Source of the DNA: Clostridia bacterium | GTDB lineage: Bacteria; Bacillota; Clostridia; Oscillospirales; CAG-272 | Length of the DNA: 64,000 bases | Assembly (NCBI GenBank): GCA_017937845.1 | Contig: JAGBCV010000064.1 | Location: 1 to 64,000 of the forward strand | Direction of reading: 5' to 3' | Shown here: piece after piece, positions 1-8,419 of the stretch | Position numbering within the stretch: position 1 is the first letter of the stretch | Layout of the letters: every line of letters starts with the position of its first letter | Position numbers and translations under genes: made by a program | Notes under the pieces: model-generated | Seen by the model: the letters and a program-made list of their open reading frames with translations, nothing else | What the model was told of the DNA's origin: nothing | Databases searched by the model: none

Positions 1-1
1 A

Positions 2-625
2 GTATATGCGCACAATCCTGATACGGGAGAAACGGCACTCAAAGAGGTTGTTCAGACCTTCGTCAATGAAGCAGACGAACTCATTCATATCACAGTGAAC
101 GGAGAAGAAATTATAACCACAAATGAGCATCCGTTTTATGTTCCTGTAAAGGGTTGGACTGCGGCATGTCAGCTTCGTGCAGGGGATCGTTTGCAACTTG
201 TGAACGGCGAATATGTTGTTGTTGAACAAATTCAGCACGAAATCCTTGAATCGCCAATTAAGGTTTATAACTTTGAGGTTGAGGATTTCCACACTTATTA
301 TGTCGGAGAGCAAAGTGTTCTTGTCCATAATTTGTGTACAAAGTATAAATCTTTAAATCAAAATAATTATCGACATAATGCGCTTAAATATAATAATTCT
401 GATGGAAAGAAATTATTTGCTCATCATGTTTTTCCGCAACAATTTAGAGAAGAATTTGCAAAGAGAGGCATAAATATTGATAGTCCTATTTATATAAAAT
501 TATTAAATCAACAACAGCATACAGCGATCCACTCGGCAGGTTATAATTCAATGTGGAAAAAATTCTTTATTGATAATCCATTTGCAAGATACGCTGATAT
601 TATGAAATTTGCTGGATTATCATAG
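2..625 (+). CDS. Polymorphic toxin C-terminus: pretoxin HINT domain plus HNH-like nuclease tip (5' partial)
   Basis: The frame is open from base 2, so the N-terminus lies outside the window. The first ~110 visible residues are the end of a pretoxin HINT domain: TGE near the edge, then TNEHPFYV, GW..A..L..GD, and the closing VYNFEVEDFHTYYV...VLVHN. HINT domains of this type release the toxin tip by self-cleavage at the Asn. The last ~95 residues carry FAHHVFPQQF and HTAIHSAGYN..W, the spaced histidines of HNH/AHH-like nuclease tips. It is inferred to be a contact-dependent or secreted antibacterial DNase. The tip is more AT-rich than the HINT part, as expected for a swapped module. The large delivery region cannot be seen. 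Confidence 0.85.
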   Translation, partial: VYAHNPDTGETALKEVVQTFVNEADELIHITVNGEEIITTNEHPFYVPVKGWTAACQLRAGDRLQLVNGEYVVVEQIQHEILESPIKVYNFEVEDFHTYYVGEQSVLVHNLCTKYKSLNQNNYRHNALKYNNSDGKKLFAHHVFPQQFREEFAKRGINIDSPIYIKLLNQQQHTAIHSAGYNSMWKKFFIDNPFARYADIMKFAGLS

Positions 626-645
626 AACTAAATTTGGAGTTTTAT

Positions 646-1521
646 ATGACGATATTAAATTTAAAACAACAAATTATAAATGAGATAATAAATATTGAAA
701 CTTCTCGACATTTTAGCATAATCAACAAAATAGAAATCAATTCAAATCAATATTACGATTTTTTTGAAGAACTATATACTAAAAATTTAGTCGATTTTTC
801 TAAAGCAATATGTTTTCTTCGTGATCGTAACGATATAATCTATACTCAAATACAGGATCAAATAGAAAAATACTCTAATATATCTATTGAAAAGATAATG
901 ATACATATAATAAGATTATCGTTTTATTTTCACATAGATGTTTATGGAAATGTTGATACTTTAAAAACAGTTATAAATTCCCTTCGTTTTAACAAAACTT
1001 ATCAAAGAAATACCTCATTGGTTGATTTTATAGTGCTATCGGAATGTATTGAACTTATTATGAGTGTTTCTAAATCCTCAAAATTTAAAAAACATCAATT
1101 ATACCATGAAAATTATGAATTGGATAATGTATTTGTAAATTTAATTGGAGTAGATGAGGTAACAGATATAATTATGGCAAATATATATTATGTTTGTTAT
1201 CAATCGAAACTAGTATCATCATGTCCCTTTTATATAAAAATTGCACTTAAAGCTGCAAAAATTTGTGACAATTTAATTGGTGATGGAGGAGAACACTATC
1301 TAAAAACACATTCAAAATCGAAGTTGGAAAAAGATATTCATATATTAAATGATGTAGGATTATCTGCGTTAGCTGTCTTAATCAGTGAATATGTCAAACA
1401 ACTTCAATATACAAATAAGTTAAAAAAACAAATAACAAATTGTTTAGACTTGTACAATTATGAACACTATATCGAATGTTATTTATTGCATTATGTTAAT
1501 AAAACGAATAATAATATTTAA
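646..1521 (+). CDS. Probable immunity protein for the upstream toxin (unrecognised family)
   Basis: This 291-residue protein has no family I recognise. The sequence is Ile/Asn/Lys-rich and looks all-helical, without signal peptide or membrane span. It starts 20 bases after the toxin stop. A TTG at 634 would extend it by four residues, but GGAG at 636-639 is correctly spaced for ATG 646, so that start is chosen. The very low GC content matches the toxin tip and differs from the chromosome beyond 4.3 kb. Immunity is inferred only from being the next gene, on the same strand, after a HINT-linked nuclease tip. Confidence 0.7.
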   Translation: MTILNLKQQIINEIINIETSRHFSIINKIEINSNQYYDFFEELYTKNLVDFSKAICFLRDRNDIIYTQIQDQIEKYSNISIEKIMIHIIRLSFYFHIDVYGNVDTLKTVINSLRFNKTYQRNTSLVDFIVLSECIELIMSVSKSSKFKKHQLYHENYELDNVFVNLIGVDEVTDIIMANIYYVCYQSKLVSSCPFYIKIALKAAKICDNLIGDGGEHYLKTHSKSKLEKDIHILNDVGLSALAVLISEYVKQLQYTNKLKKQITNCLDLYNYEHYIECYLLHYVNKTNNNI

Positions 1522-1829
1522 AAAATCAAATCTTCACAACACAAACAAACAATATTTTCCATTCTATATGTTTAATAATTATAGAAATATAAAACGAAAA
1601 TATTGTCATAATTGAGAATATATATTTTTCTTATACCAGTATTTCCAAAAAATCAAGCGTTATAGCTTATAATCTCCCGAAACGGACGGTCAACTGACCG
1701 TCCGAGTTTCTTTTTAAGAGAAAGTTTGCAAAAGTTTCAGTTTTTTGTAACTAAAGGTCGAATTTTTGAATTGATATTATATATCGTTATTCTTAGATAT
1801 AAATCAAAATATAAAAGGGAGTAAAAATA
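1522..1829. other. AT-rich intergenic gap
   Basis: No convincing gene is visible. The gap contains the hairpin at 1683-1715 and, further on, a plausible promoter for the next gene: TTGATA at 1771-1776, 17 bases, TAGATA at 1794-1799. A ribosome site GGGAG then precedes ATG 1830. Confidence 0.5.
1683..1715 (+). terminator. Terminator of the toxin/immunity unit
   Basis: A perfect 10-bp stem (CGGACGGTCA at 1683-1692 paired with 1695-1704) is followed by a T-rich tract. Its GC-rich stem stands out in otherwise AT-rich DNA. Confidence 0.7.
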
Positions 1830-3018
1830 ATGAAAACTGAAAATAATGCGTATACTTACAAAAAACAACTTGAGAAAGCAAGAAAAGAACAAAATATAGT
1901 AAAGGTTCTATTTGATTTTCTTTCACTTCTGTCACCATTATTTATTGCTCTTCTGTCGTTAGACCCTTCTTTGGATATGCCATTGCCATTAGCGTTTAAT
2001 CGTATTTCAACATATTTGTATTATTTATTACTACTTGTTTCAATCTTTAACATTGTTCTGCATATAAAAAATGCAATATTTATTCGAAATGATGTGCATG
2101 ATATTTACGTTCCGCAATTTTTAGACCATATAGATCTATTTTCGAAAAACAAATACGATGAACTTTGCAAAGAGATTCATCATAATTCAAAAAAACTGGA
2201 ACAAGATGTTTTGCTATATAATGCACATGGTGTAATTAAGGATATGTTATTACATCTAAAACATCTAATTCATAATATTACCGATGTCGATTTAAGAAAT
2301 ATAAGTGTGAATTTCATCTATAAATATAAAGGTTCCGGTGAACACTGGCAAACAATTGACGGAACATCTTCCTGTTCAATTGGGACATTGGACGAATTGG
2401 TAACAAAAGGAGCCTCTACATATCATTATTTATATGCAAACAATTGTGAGTACGTGTTTTTTAACGATAAGGCTTCGGCAGATTGGCATATATACACCCA
2501 GTATGCGTGATGGAAGTAACAGAGCCGAATGGGGTTCTATTTATTGTAAACGTATTTTATGTACAATGCATCAAGAAAGAGTTGTTGATGGCATTATTGC
2601 TATTTCTTCATATAATGAAAAATTTTGCAGATCAAAATTTAAAAATAATATTTCTCAAATCGAGCATTTGATTGACGATGCGGTAACAAGTATTACGAAT
2701 TTGCTCCGTATTGAAATGGCTTCTTTATATTTGAGACATAGATATATTCAAAACACACAAATCGAATGCTTGCAGATGCTTAACAAAATTATAAATTCGA
2801 AATCGTATACATATAAAAAATGTTGCACTTGTGATTTGACCAAAGATGATATTAATAATATGGACGAAAGTAAACGCATTCAGTATTTAAATAAATATCT
2901 ATATCAATTTAAAAGAAATTATAATAAAACTCAACAGGGCTATTTTAAATACGATAATAATATTGATATTGATACGCTTGCAGCAATTGAATACAAGTAT
3001 CGAAAATTAAATAAATAA
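1830..3018 (+). pseudogene. Two-TM, GAF-like sensor protein interrupted by a one-base frameshift
   Basis: The first frame (1830-2510) encodes a soluble ~20-residue lead, two membrane spans (about residues 27-46 and 60-82), a helical linker, and the start of a GAF-like domain ending at ADWHIYT. The frame then runs into a stop. The +1 frame continues the same domain without a break: PSMRDGSNRAEWGSIY, then VVDGIIAISS, then about 130 helical residues to 3018. One base missing in the C run at 2497-2499 reconciles both parts into a protein of about 396 residues. The ligand and function are unknown. Neighbouring toxin and mobile-element remnants suggest a defence or stress role, which is inference. 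A sequencing error cannot be excluded. Confidence 0.7.
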
Positions 3019-3158
3019 AAACTCTAATATTAAAATTCATTACCGCTATCTAAGCTATCAAAATTGTATTAATAATTTAGAGATATGCAGTATAAAAAAT
3101 ATGATTGTTTTTGTAAAACTGAATCATTTTGTGCTATCAGTTCATCATGTAGTTAACT

Positions 3159-3344
3159 ATGTTGGAGAATGTTTTTACCGTAAAGTTGAACGACATTAAA
3201 CTTGAATTTGTTGAGAAATATATAGCAGATTGCATCAATGAATATGAAGAGAAAAGAAAAATTCTGTATCGTGCTATTTGTGATTATATTTCTAGTATGA
3301 CAGATTCTGATGCTATCAACGAATATAGAAAATTGCTGTGCTAA
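3159..3344 (+). CDS. Small hypothetical protein
   Basis: A 61-residue frame opens just after an in-frame stop and ends at TAA 3344. The product is helical and charged (KYIADCINEYEEKRK) with no signal or membrane segment, and I do not recognise it. No good Shine-Dalgarno precedes ATG 3159, which weakens the call. It lies between the broken GAF gene and a bidirectional terminator, so it may be a remnant of a longer mobile-element gene. Confidence 0.35.
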   Translation: MLENVFTVKLNDIKLEFVEKYIADCINEYEEKRKILYRAICDYISSMTDSDAINEYRKLLC

Positions 3345-3370
3345 CTAACAATAAAGATTAAAATCAAATA

Positions 3371-3414
3371 AAAAAAGAGAGAAATTGTTTTAATTTATCA
3401 ATTTCTCTCTTTTT
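3371..3414. terminator. Bidirectional terminator
   Basis: An A-rich flank, the stem AGAGAGAAATTG / CAATTTCTCTCT and a T-run make a terminator usable from both sides. It separates the + strand accessory genes from the minus-strand tnpV remnant. Confidence 0.8.
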
Positions 3415-3448
3415 GCATTATTTACTTATTACATTCTTGCACTGCTTT

Positions 3449-3821
3449 TTAAAGACAGAAGAGATTATGAAAAAGAATCTCCTTTGCAACGATTTCCTTC
3501 GCTTGGCTTTCCATCCTCTGCACCCATTTCATTTGATCTATGGCTTTAAGATTTTCGTCAACCCCTTCTGCTTTTGCAAAATCGACTATCAGAGAGGAGT
3601 ACATTTCCTTGGCTCCTGTATCAATATCCGCAAGATATTCAAGGATTTCGCCAGAACCGATTAAGAGAGAATAACGGCAAGGATAGTGCTCTTTGAGCCA
3701 TTCTTCATGTTGCCAACCAAATCTACCAATTTCTTTTTGTTCTGGTAATTCAATGTTGGGGATAAATACGCCGTTTACTTCTCGATAGGTGATGCCATGT
3801 TGTTCAAATAAGTTTTTTCAT
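3449..3821 (-). pseudogene. tnpV: TnpV-family transposon protein with an N-terminal frameshift
   Basis: On the minus strand the frame reads YREVNGVFIPNIELP, then IGRFGW, LLIGSGEILEYLADID, AEGVDENLKAIDQMKWV and a TAA at 3449-3451. This is the conserved layout of TnpV, a small accessory protein of clostridial transposons, and the length of about 123 residues fits the family. The apparent start, ATG AAA AAA CTT at 3821, has six A residues and runs into a stop after a few codons. Five A residues would give MKNLFEQHG in frame with the rest. The gene is therefore broken by one extra base in a homopolymer, or the base is a sequencing error. No transposase is present nearby. Confidence 0.8.
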
Positions 3822-3889
3822 GTTTTCAATTTTCCATACATTTATATTTTGTAAGCAATGTATGTGTGGATTGATTTCCTGTTGTATCC

Positions 3890-4024
3890 TTATTTATTGG
3901 AAACTCCCGACTCCCATCGGGAAACGGCTTGCGGTGTAACGCCGAGCGCCTCTGCAAGCGTTTCCTGTGTGCGCCCATCTCTGCGGCGGAGTTCTCGTAT
4001 TTTCGTACCTAAATTCAGTTGCAT
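3890..4024 (-). pseudogene. Truncated XRE-family regulator (HTH only)
   Basis: The 44-residue product begins [17 protein letters not shown] and contains a complete HTH_3 recognition segment ([19 protein letters not shown]). It stops after SGVSNK, where full-length relatives continue into a dimerisation or sensor region. The ribosome site AAAGGAG and a TATAAT promoter precede it, so it could still be expressed as a bare HTH peptide. It sits upstream of the tnpV remnant on the same strand, as in small clostridial mobile units. Confidence 0.75.
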
Positions 4025-4046
4025 ATCAGATTCTCCTTTATATGTT

Positions 4047-4060
4047 GTTCACCGGTGTAC
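4047..4060 (-). promoter_or_regulatory. Palindromic operator in front of the truncated XRE gene
   Basis: The perfect 8-bp palindrome CACCGGTG (4050-4057) extends to 14 bp with one symmetric mismatch pair. It lies between the -10 box and the ribosome site, the expected place for an autorepressor site. Confidence 0.5.
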
Positions 4061-4064
4061 TTTC

Positions 4065-4092
4065 ATTATAGCATATATCGGAGAAAAAACAA
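4065..4092 (-). promoter_or_regulatory. Promoter of the truncated XRE gene
   Basis: Read on the minus strand: TTGTTT (4092-4087), a 16-base spacer, and TATAAT (4070-4065). Confidence 0.6.
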
Positions 4093-4160
4093 TGATAAAA
4101 TAGTTGTTTTGATTTCAACTGTTGATTGAGTTTTTTGAAAAAATTCCGTCCCTCCGCGTG

Positions 4161-4255
4161 GTCATCCTGAGCGAAACACCGCCGGATTCCGCCTTAGGCG
4201 ATTTTGCTTGCGCAAAATTTCGACTTCGGGCTTCTCGCCCTACGCTCAGAATGAC
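4161..4255. repeat. MITE-like intergenic repeat with 13-bp imperfect inverted ends
   Basis: The ends are GTCATCCTGAGCG (4161-4173) and CGCTCAGAATGAC (4243-4255), inverted with one mismatch. Internal small hairpins include CGCCTTAGGCG and ATTTTGCTTGCGCAAAAT. It carries no gene. It fills the gap between the mobile-element remnant and rubrerythrin and resembles short palindromic repeats common in gut Clostridia. Confidence 0.6.
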
Positions 4256-4327
4256 ATGGCGGTGTGCAGTCGAATGGATCTCGCGGACATAGCCATCCAT
4301 TCTTTTGGCGTTATCGAACAAGTCCAA

Positions 4328-5023
4328 TCAATAATTGATGGCGCAAAGCTCGAAATAGCTTCTCGGATATTCGCAAACGGGACAGACCGACGGGGCGCTC
4401 GTGCCAACGACAACATGACCGCAATTTCGGCATTCCCAAACCTTAACCTCGCTTTTTTCAAAAACACTTGCCGTTTCGATATTATGAAGCAAGGCGCGAT
4501 AGCGTTCCTCGTGGCGTTTTTCGATATCCGCTACCATGTGAAATTTTTGTGCAAGCTCGGGGAAGCCTTCCTTTTCGGCGGTAACGGCAAAGCCCTCATA
4601 CATATCCGTCCATTCATAATGCTCACCCTCGGCGGCGGCTTTCAGATTTTCATCTGTTTTTCCGATACCGCCAAGCTCACGAAACCACATTTCCGCGTGT
4701 TCACGCTCATTGTCGGCGGTTTTCGTGAAAATATCCGCCATTTGCTCATAGCCTTCTTTTCTTGCGACAGAAGCAAAAAACGTATATTTGTTTCTCGCCT
4801 CCGATTCTCCCGCAAACGCCGCTTTGAGATTTTCCTCCGTTTTCGTGCCTGTATATTTGGATCTTCGCGGTGTTACCTCGGGAATTTCCGAAAAAGCATC
4901 CTCATCGGATTCCAAAAGCTCCATATATTCCGCGCCCTGCACGCCGCAAAGCGGACAATACGCCTCGTCGAGCGTATCCGATTCAAAAATGTGACCGCAA
5001 ACCTTACATCTGAGTTTTTTCAT
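4328..5023 (-). CDS. rbr: Rubrerythrin with rubredoxin-like domains at both ends
   Basis: This 231-residue non-haem iron protein reduces hydrogen peroxide in the cytoplasm of anaerobes. Residues 1-30 form a rubredoxin-like site (CKVCG ... YCPLCG). Residues ~62-195 form the four-helix di-iron ferritin-like domain, with [20 protein letters not shown] and [11 protein letters not shown] supplying the Glu/His ligands. Residues ~205-225 form a second rubredoxin site (CRNCGH ... CPVC). Classical rubrerythrin has only the C-terminal site and reverse rubrerythrin only the N-terminal one. The ribosome site AAAGGAG fixes the start. It appears to be transcribed alone. Confidence 0.93.
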   Translation of the reverse strand: MKKLRCKVCGHIFESDTLDEAYCPLCGVQGAEYMELLESDEDAFSEIPEVTPRRSKYTGTKTEENLKAAFAGESEARNKYTFFASVARKEGYEQMADIFTKTADNEREHAEMWFRELGGIGKTDENLKAAAEGEHYEWTDMYEGFAVTAEKEGFPELAQKFHMVADIEKRHEERYRALLHNIETASVFEKSEVKVWECRNCGHVVVGTSAPSVCPVCEYPRSYFELCAINY

Positions 5024-5127
5024 ATGATCTCTCCTTTATATTTGAAAATCTTCATGACATAGGATTTCCAAATCCAAGAAAATCATACGTTTAACAAACG
5101 ATTAAGGCGAATACAATTCCCTGTTTA

Positions 5128-5156
5128 TTGACAAATCTGTTTATCCGTGTTACAAT
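5128..5156 (+). promoter_or_regulatory. Sigma-A promoter of the 5201 gene
   Basis: TTGACA at 5128-5133, a 17-base spacer, TACAAT at 5151-5156. Confidence 0.8.
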
Positions 5157-5200
5157 ATAGACACATATAAAAGTTATTTTGTCATTTGGAGGAACTTATC

Positions 5201-6472
5201 ATGTTGGATGCTTTCAACGAGCGTCTTTCCGCGATCAATCAAAAAATTGACCCTTTTCGTTATTATGTATTGCGGCTTTTGCGCGTATTCGTTTTTTATC
5301 ATGCGTTCGTTTTTGCCGCGGAAGCCAGCATTTCGCGGATGCCGTTCGGCAATCCCGATATCGTATCGGAATACAATCCGTTTCGGTTTCATTTCGCTTC
5401 CACGTTTTCTATCGTTCTCGTATATGCGATGGTCGCGGGCATCTTTATTTTATACGATGCGACTGCACGCCGTCGATTTGTAAAAGCGCCTCCTGTCGAA
5501 ACACATTATTTTTCGGAACATCTCGGCATTTTGCGCTCCTATGAGTTCCTATGCCATGCCGCGGCGATGCTCATTCTTCCGCTCATTTCCAAATCGAATA
5601 TTTTTGCACATCCCGTCTGTCTGTTTTTCGGTCGTGAGGGATTTTCGGAAATGGGTATCTATATCCGTTATCTTTTGACGGCTTTCCCTCTTTTTTTGCT
5701 GATAGAAATCATGTTCCGTTTAAGAACGAGAACATTTTGGCGTGAGCTTCGCGCTGATGAAGCCATCGATATGCACTTTGACCTTATCAAGATCGCGCTG
5801 ATTTGGGTGCTTATTGCGTTTGTTTATGGTTATATCGCACAGTTTTATCTGCCTGCCATTCCCATCGCTCTCGGCTTTTTTGCATATCCCATCACATGGG
5901 TCATCATCCTCGGCGTTCTTTTCGGTATCTTCCTTTTCCGACGCTTGCGCGCCATGAAGATTCGCAAAAAATTCATACAAAATTTAAGGCAGTTCTGCAA
6001 GGAATATCATTTTGAGCTTTCCCACATCAAGCATCCGTATCTCTCCATCTTCCGCAACGACCGTGGATATCATTTTACCGTGAAAGCTTATGGTAAGACC
6101 TACGCCTGCAAGATGCTCGCCGCCATCTCCAAGGACGCCAAAATGATCTTCCTCGATGAAAATATGGGGTATTTCAAGACCGAAATGAAGGTCAAAAACA
6201 GCGAGCTGACCCTTTACCGCAAGAAATTTTATTACGGCTTTGATGCGCCCGATGCTGACCATAAGGTTCTCATCGTGTCCCCCGCTCCGCATACGATGCT
6301 TGCCGTCAATACCAAGGTAGCTTTTGCCTCGGACGGCGTTACTTACGTGAAAGAAAGCAAAGATTTCAAATACGTGGATAACGCGACGAACGTATTTGGT
6401 CTTACCGTTTTTTCGGGTTCGGCGTTTATCAACGCGCTCGAACGGAATTGCCTGTATGTAAAGCCGGAATGA
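5201..6472 (+). CDS. Multi-pass membrane protein with a soluble C-terminal domain, unknown function
   Basis: This 423-residue protein is of a kind I do not recognise. Hydrophobic spans occur near residues 22-42, 68-88, 115-130, 155-175, 195-216 and 220-246. A basic stretch (RRLRAMKIRKKF) and a soluble domain of about 165 residues rich in beta-type sequence follow, perhaps facing the cytoplasm. An upstream TTG at 5186 is part of the ribosome site itself (TTGGAGG), so ATG 5201 is chosen. It has its own strong promoter and a terminator, so it is monocistronic. Nothing in the neighbourhood suggests a pathway. Confidence 0.75.
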   Translation: MLDAFNERLSAINQKIDPFRYYVLRLLRVFVFYHAFVFAAEASISRMPFGNPDIVSEYNPFRFHFASTFSIVLVYAMVAGIFILYDATARRRFVKAPPVETHYFSEHLGILRSYEFLCHAAAMLILPLISKSNIFAHPVCLFFGREGFSEMGIYIRYLLTAFPLFLLIEIMFRLRTRTFWRELRADEAIDMHFDLIKIALIWVLIAFVYGYIAQFYLPAIPIALGFFAYPITWVIILGVLFGIFLFRRLRAMKIRKKFIQNLRQFCKEYHFELSHIKHPYLSIFRNDRGYHFTVKAYGKTYACKMLAAISKDAKMIFLDENMGYFKTEMKVKNSELTLYRKKFYYGFDAPDADHKVLIVSPAPHTMLAVNTKVAFASDGVTYVKESKDFKYVDNATNVFGLTVFSGSAFINALERNCLYVKPE

Positions 6473-6486
6473 TTCCGAAAGCCACA

Positions 6487-6525
6487 AAAAACTCGCCCAA
6501 GTCCATCGGACTTGGGCGAGTTTTT
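6487..6525. terminator. Bidirectional terminator between convergent genes
   Basis: An 18-bp perfect stem (6487-6504 with 6508-6525) has a 3-base loop and A/T tracts on both sides. It serves the 5201 gene and glnA. Confidence 0.9.
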
Positions 6526-6532
6526 CTTCATA

Positions 6533-7957
6533 TCAAAGGTTATAATATTTATCAAATTCTGCGGGGTGCGGAATTTTGGAAAGCTCACTGCATTCTTCGC
6601 GTTTGGTCTTAATGAAGTTTTTGAGAAGCTCTTCGGGGAATACACCGCCTGCGGTGAGGTAATCATGATCAGCTTCAAGAGCATCGAGCGCTTCGGGAAG
6701 CGATGCGGGAAGATGATGGAGCTTTGCTTTTTCTTCATCGCTGAGGTGATAGAGGTTCACATCATACGGACCCCAACCGTTTGCATGAGGATCGATCTTA
6801 TTCTTCACGCCGTCAAGACCTGCCATGAGGATCGCCGCATAACAGAAATACGGGTTACAGGTCGCGTCGGGGTTACGAAGCTCGAAACGGCGTTTATTGG
6901 GCGATTTTGCATATGCGGGAATACGAATGACCGCGCTTCTGTTGGAGGTCGCATAACCAACGGTAACGGGTGCTTCAAAGCCGGGAACAAGACGCTTGAA
7001 GGAGTTCGTGCTGGGGTTTGTGAGCGCGCAAAGAGAAGCGATATGCTTGAGCAGACCGCCCATGAAATAGTGCGCGGTTTCGCTGAGATGTGCATAACCG
7101 TTATCATCGGAGAATACGGGCTCTCCGTCTTTGAGAAGGAGCATATGAACGTGCATACCGCTGCCTGCTTCGCCGTAAATAGGCTTGGGCATAAAGGTCG
7201 CGGTTTTGCCGTATTTGAGCGCGGTATTATGAATGATGTATTTGATCATCATGGTAGCGTCTGCCATGGTGGACATCTTACCGAGCTGGGGTTCGATCTC
7301 AAACTGACCCGATGCGGCAACCTCGGGGTGATGATAGTTGATCTCAATGCCCATCTGCTTCATCAAGAGGCACATTTCACTGCGACATTCATACGCAACG
7401 TCAAACGGCTTTGCGATATGATAGTTTTTCTGCTTCGGAACGATCACACCCTTGCCTTCCACAGCGCTATTCCAATAAGACTGCTTGGCATCGACGTTGA
7501 CGGCAATATTTTTACCGCTGACTTCCCAGCCTACCTGATCGAAAAGATAAAATTCAAATTCGGGCAAAATGAGCATCGTATCCGCGATACCGAGGTCATT
7601 CATATATTTTTCTGCCGCAAGAACGATGTTACGGGGATACTGCGGGAGCGGACGGTTTTCGGGGTTATCGATGATCATTGCGTTACCTGTCATCGAAAGG
7701 GTCGGAATCTCACAGAACGGGTCGATCACTGCGGTATCAGGGTCGGGAATGAACACCATGTCACTCTTTTCAACGACCGCATAACCGTAGTTAGATGCGT
7801 CAAAGCCGATACCACTTTTCATGGTATCTTCAGAAAAATTTTCTGCAAGAATGGTTACGTGGCGATATTGACCATTGATATCCACCATTTTGAAATCGAC
7901 CATTTTAATGTCGTTTTCTTTGATCATATTCATGATATCCTGAACAGTTTTTGCCAT
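6533..7957 (-). CDS. glnA: Glutamine synthetase type I
   Basis: This 474-residue enzyme makes glutamine from glutamate, ammonia and ATP, the main ammonium-assimilation step. The beta-Grasp N-domain includes VDINGQYRHVTI. The catalytic domain contains LPEFEFYLFD (metal Glu), the glutamate-binding NPSTNSFKRLVPGFEAP, and NRSAVIRIP with R-E-LRNPDATCNPY. The length of about 474 residues suits the GSI family. AAAGGAGAG precedes the start. It stands alone, with no glnR/merR-type regulator beside it, and has its own promoter. Confidence 0.96.
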   Translation of the reverse strand: MAKTVQDIMNMIKENDIKMVDFKMVDINGQYRHVTILAENFSEDTMKSGIGFDASNYGYAVVEKSDMVFIPDPDTAVIDPFCEIPTLSMTGNAMIIDNPENRPLPQYPRNIVLAAEKYMNDLGIADTMLILPEFEFYLFDQVGWEVSGKNIAVNVDAKQSYWNSAVEGKGVIVPKQKNYHIAKPFDVAYECRSEMCLLMKQMGIEINYHHPEVAASGQFEIEPQLGKMSTMADATMMIKYIIHNTALKYGKTATFMPKPIYGEAGSGMHVHMLLLKDGEPVFSDDNGYAHLSETAHYFMGGLLKHIASLCALTNPSTNSFKRLVPGFEAPVTVGYATSNRSAVIRIPAYAKSPNKRRFELRNPDATCNPYFCYAAILMAGLDGVKNKIDPHANGWGPYDVNLYHLSDEEKAKLHHLPASLPEALDALEADHDYLTAGGVFPEELLKNFIKTKREECSELSKIPHPAEFDKYYNL

Positions 7958-7999
7958 AAAATCTCTCCTTTATGTAATTTTAATATTTCTCTATAAATT

Positions 8000-8028
8000 A
8001 GGATATCATTTTTTTGTAATTTTGTCAA
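8000..8028 (-). promoter_or_regulatory. Promoter of glnA
   Basis: Minus strand: TTGACA (8028-8023), a 17-base spacer, TATCCT (8005-8000). Confidence 0.65.
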
Positions 8029-8088
8029 TAAAAAATCACAAATCTTCTTTTACCCTTTCGGAATGAACATATTTTTTTCTTCTCTCGC

Positions 8089-8117
8089 TTGACAATATGA
8101 AAACTTTGTGTTATAAT
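8089..8117 (+). promoter_or_regulatory. Promoter of tRNA-Leu(UAG)
   Basis: TTGACA (8089-8094), 17 bases, TATAAT (8112-8117), both consensus-perfect. The mature tRNA begins 12 bases later. Confidence 0.9.
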
Positions 8118-8128
8118 TGTCAAGCTAT

Positions 8129-8212
8129 GCGGGCGTGGCGGAATTGGCAGACGCGCCAGACTTAGGATCTGGTGTCCCCGACGTGCAGGTTCAAGTCCTG
8201 TCGCCCGCACCA
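8129..8212 (+). tRNA. tRNA-Leu (anticodon UAG), CCA encoded
   Basis: The acceptor stem GCGGGCG (8129-8135) pairs with CGCCCGC (8202-8208), followed by A and an encoded CCA. The anticodon arm is CCAGA-CTTAGGA-TCTGG, giving UAG. A long class II variable arm and a GGTTCAAGTCC T-arm agree with leucine identity. It is a single tRNA gene, not part of a cluster. Confidence 0.96.
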
Positions 8213-8255
8213 AAAAGAAACGACAATTTTCGGCAGAAGATTGTCGTTTCTTTTT
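8213..8255 (+). terminator. Terminator of tRNA-Leu(UAG)
   Basis: AAAAAGAAACGACAAT pairs with ATTGTCGTTTCTTTTT directly after the CCA end. Nearly the same hairpin follows tRNA-Leu(CAA) at 49.4 kb. Confidence 0.85.
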
Positions 8256-8382
8256 GGTTCTCTTCTCTTTTCTTTCTTCCCTGTTCTCTCTTCTCTCAAA
8301 TTGTCGTTTCCAGATAAAAAGATAAAAGAGAAGAAAGAAGAGAAAAGGTAGCTTTGCTTCGCAAAGCACAAAATATTGACAC
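8256..8382. other. Pyrimidine/purine-rich intergenic spacer after tRNA-Leu
   Basis: The spacer holds a CT-rich tract (about 8260-8300), a GA-rich tract (about 8325-8350) that can pair with it imperfectly, a second copy of ATTGTCGTTTC, and the small hairpin GCTTTGCTTCGCAAAGC. No gene is seen. A similar CT tract lies beyond the terminator of the other tRNA-Leu. Confidence 0.5.
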
Positions 8383-8418
8383 AAAAACACCGACCTACCT
8401 CTGTAAGTCGGTGTTTTT
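8383..8418. terminator. Terminator of the GT2 gene (bidirectional)
   Basis: AAAAACACCGAC (8383-8394) pairs with GTCGGTGTTTTT (8407-8418), next to the minus-strand stop at 8420. Confidence 0.85.
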
Positions 8419-8419
8419 A

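Noticed and set aside
2497-2499. Programmed frameshift in the GAF-like gene
   Set aside because: The site is a short C run without a typical slippery heptamer, internal Shine-Dalgarno or strong downstream structure that I can see. Mutation or read error is more likely.
3413-3664. 83-codon plus-strand frame starting in the terminator at 3.4 kb
   Set aside because: The minus strand reads a clear TnpV sequence through the same bases.
4208-5062. Plus-strand frame opposite rubrerythrin
   Set aside because: The minus strand has an intact rubrerythrin with all metal ligands; the + frame is its shadow.
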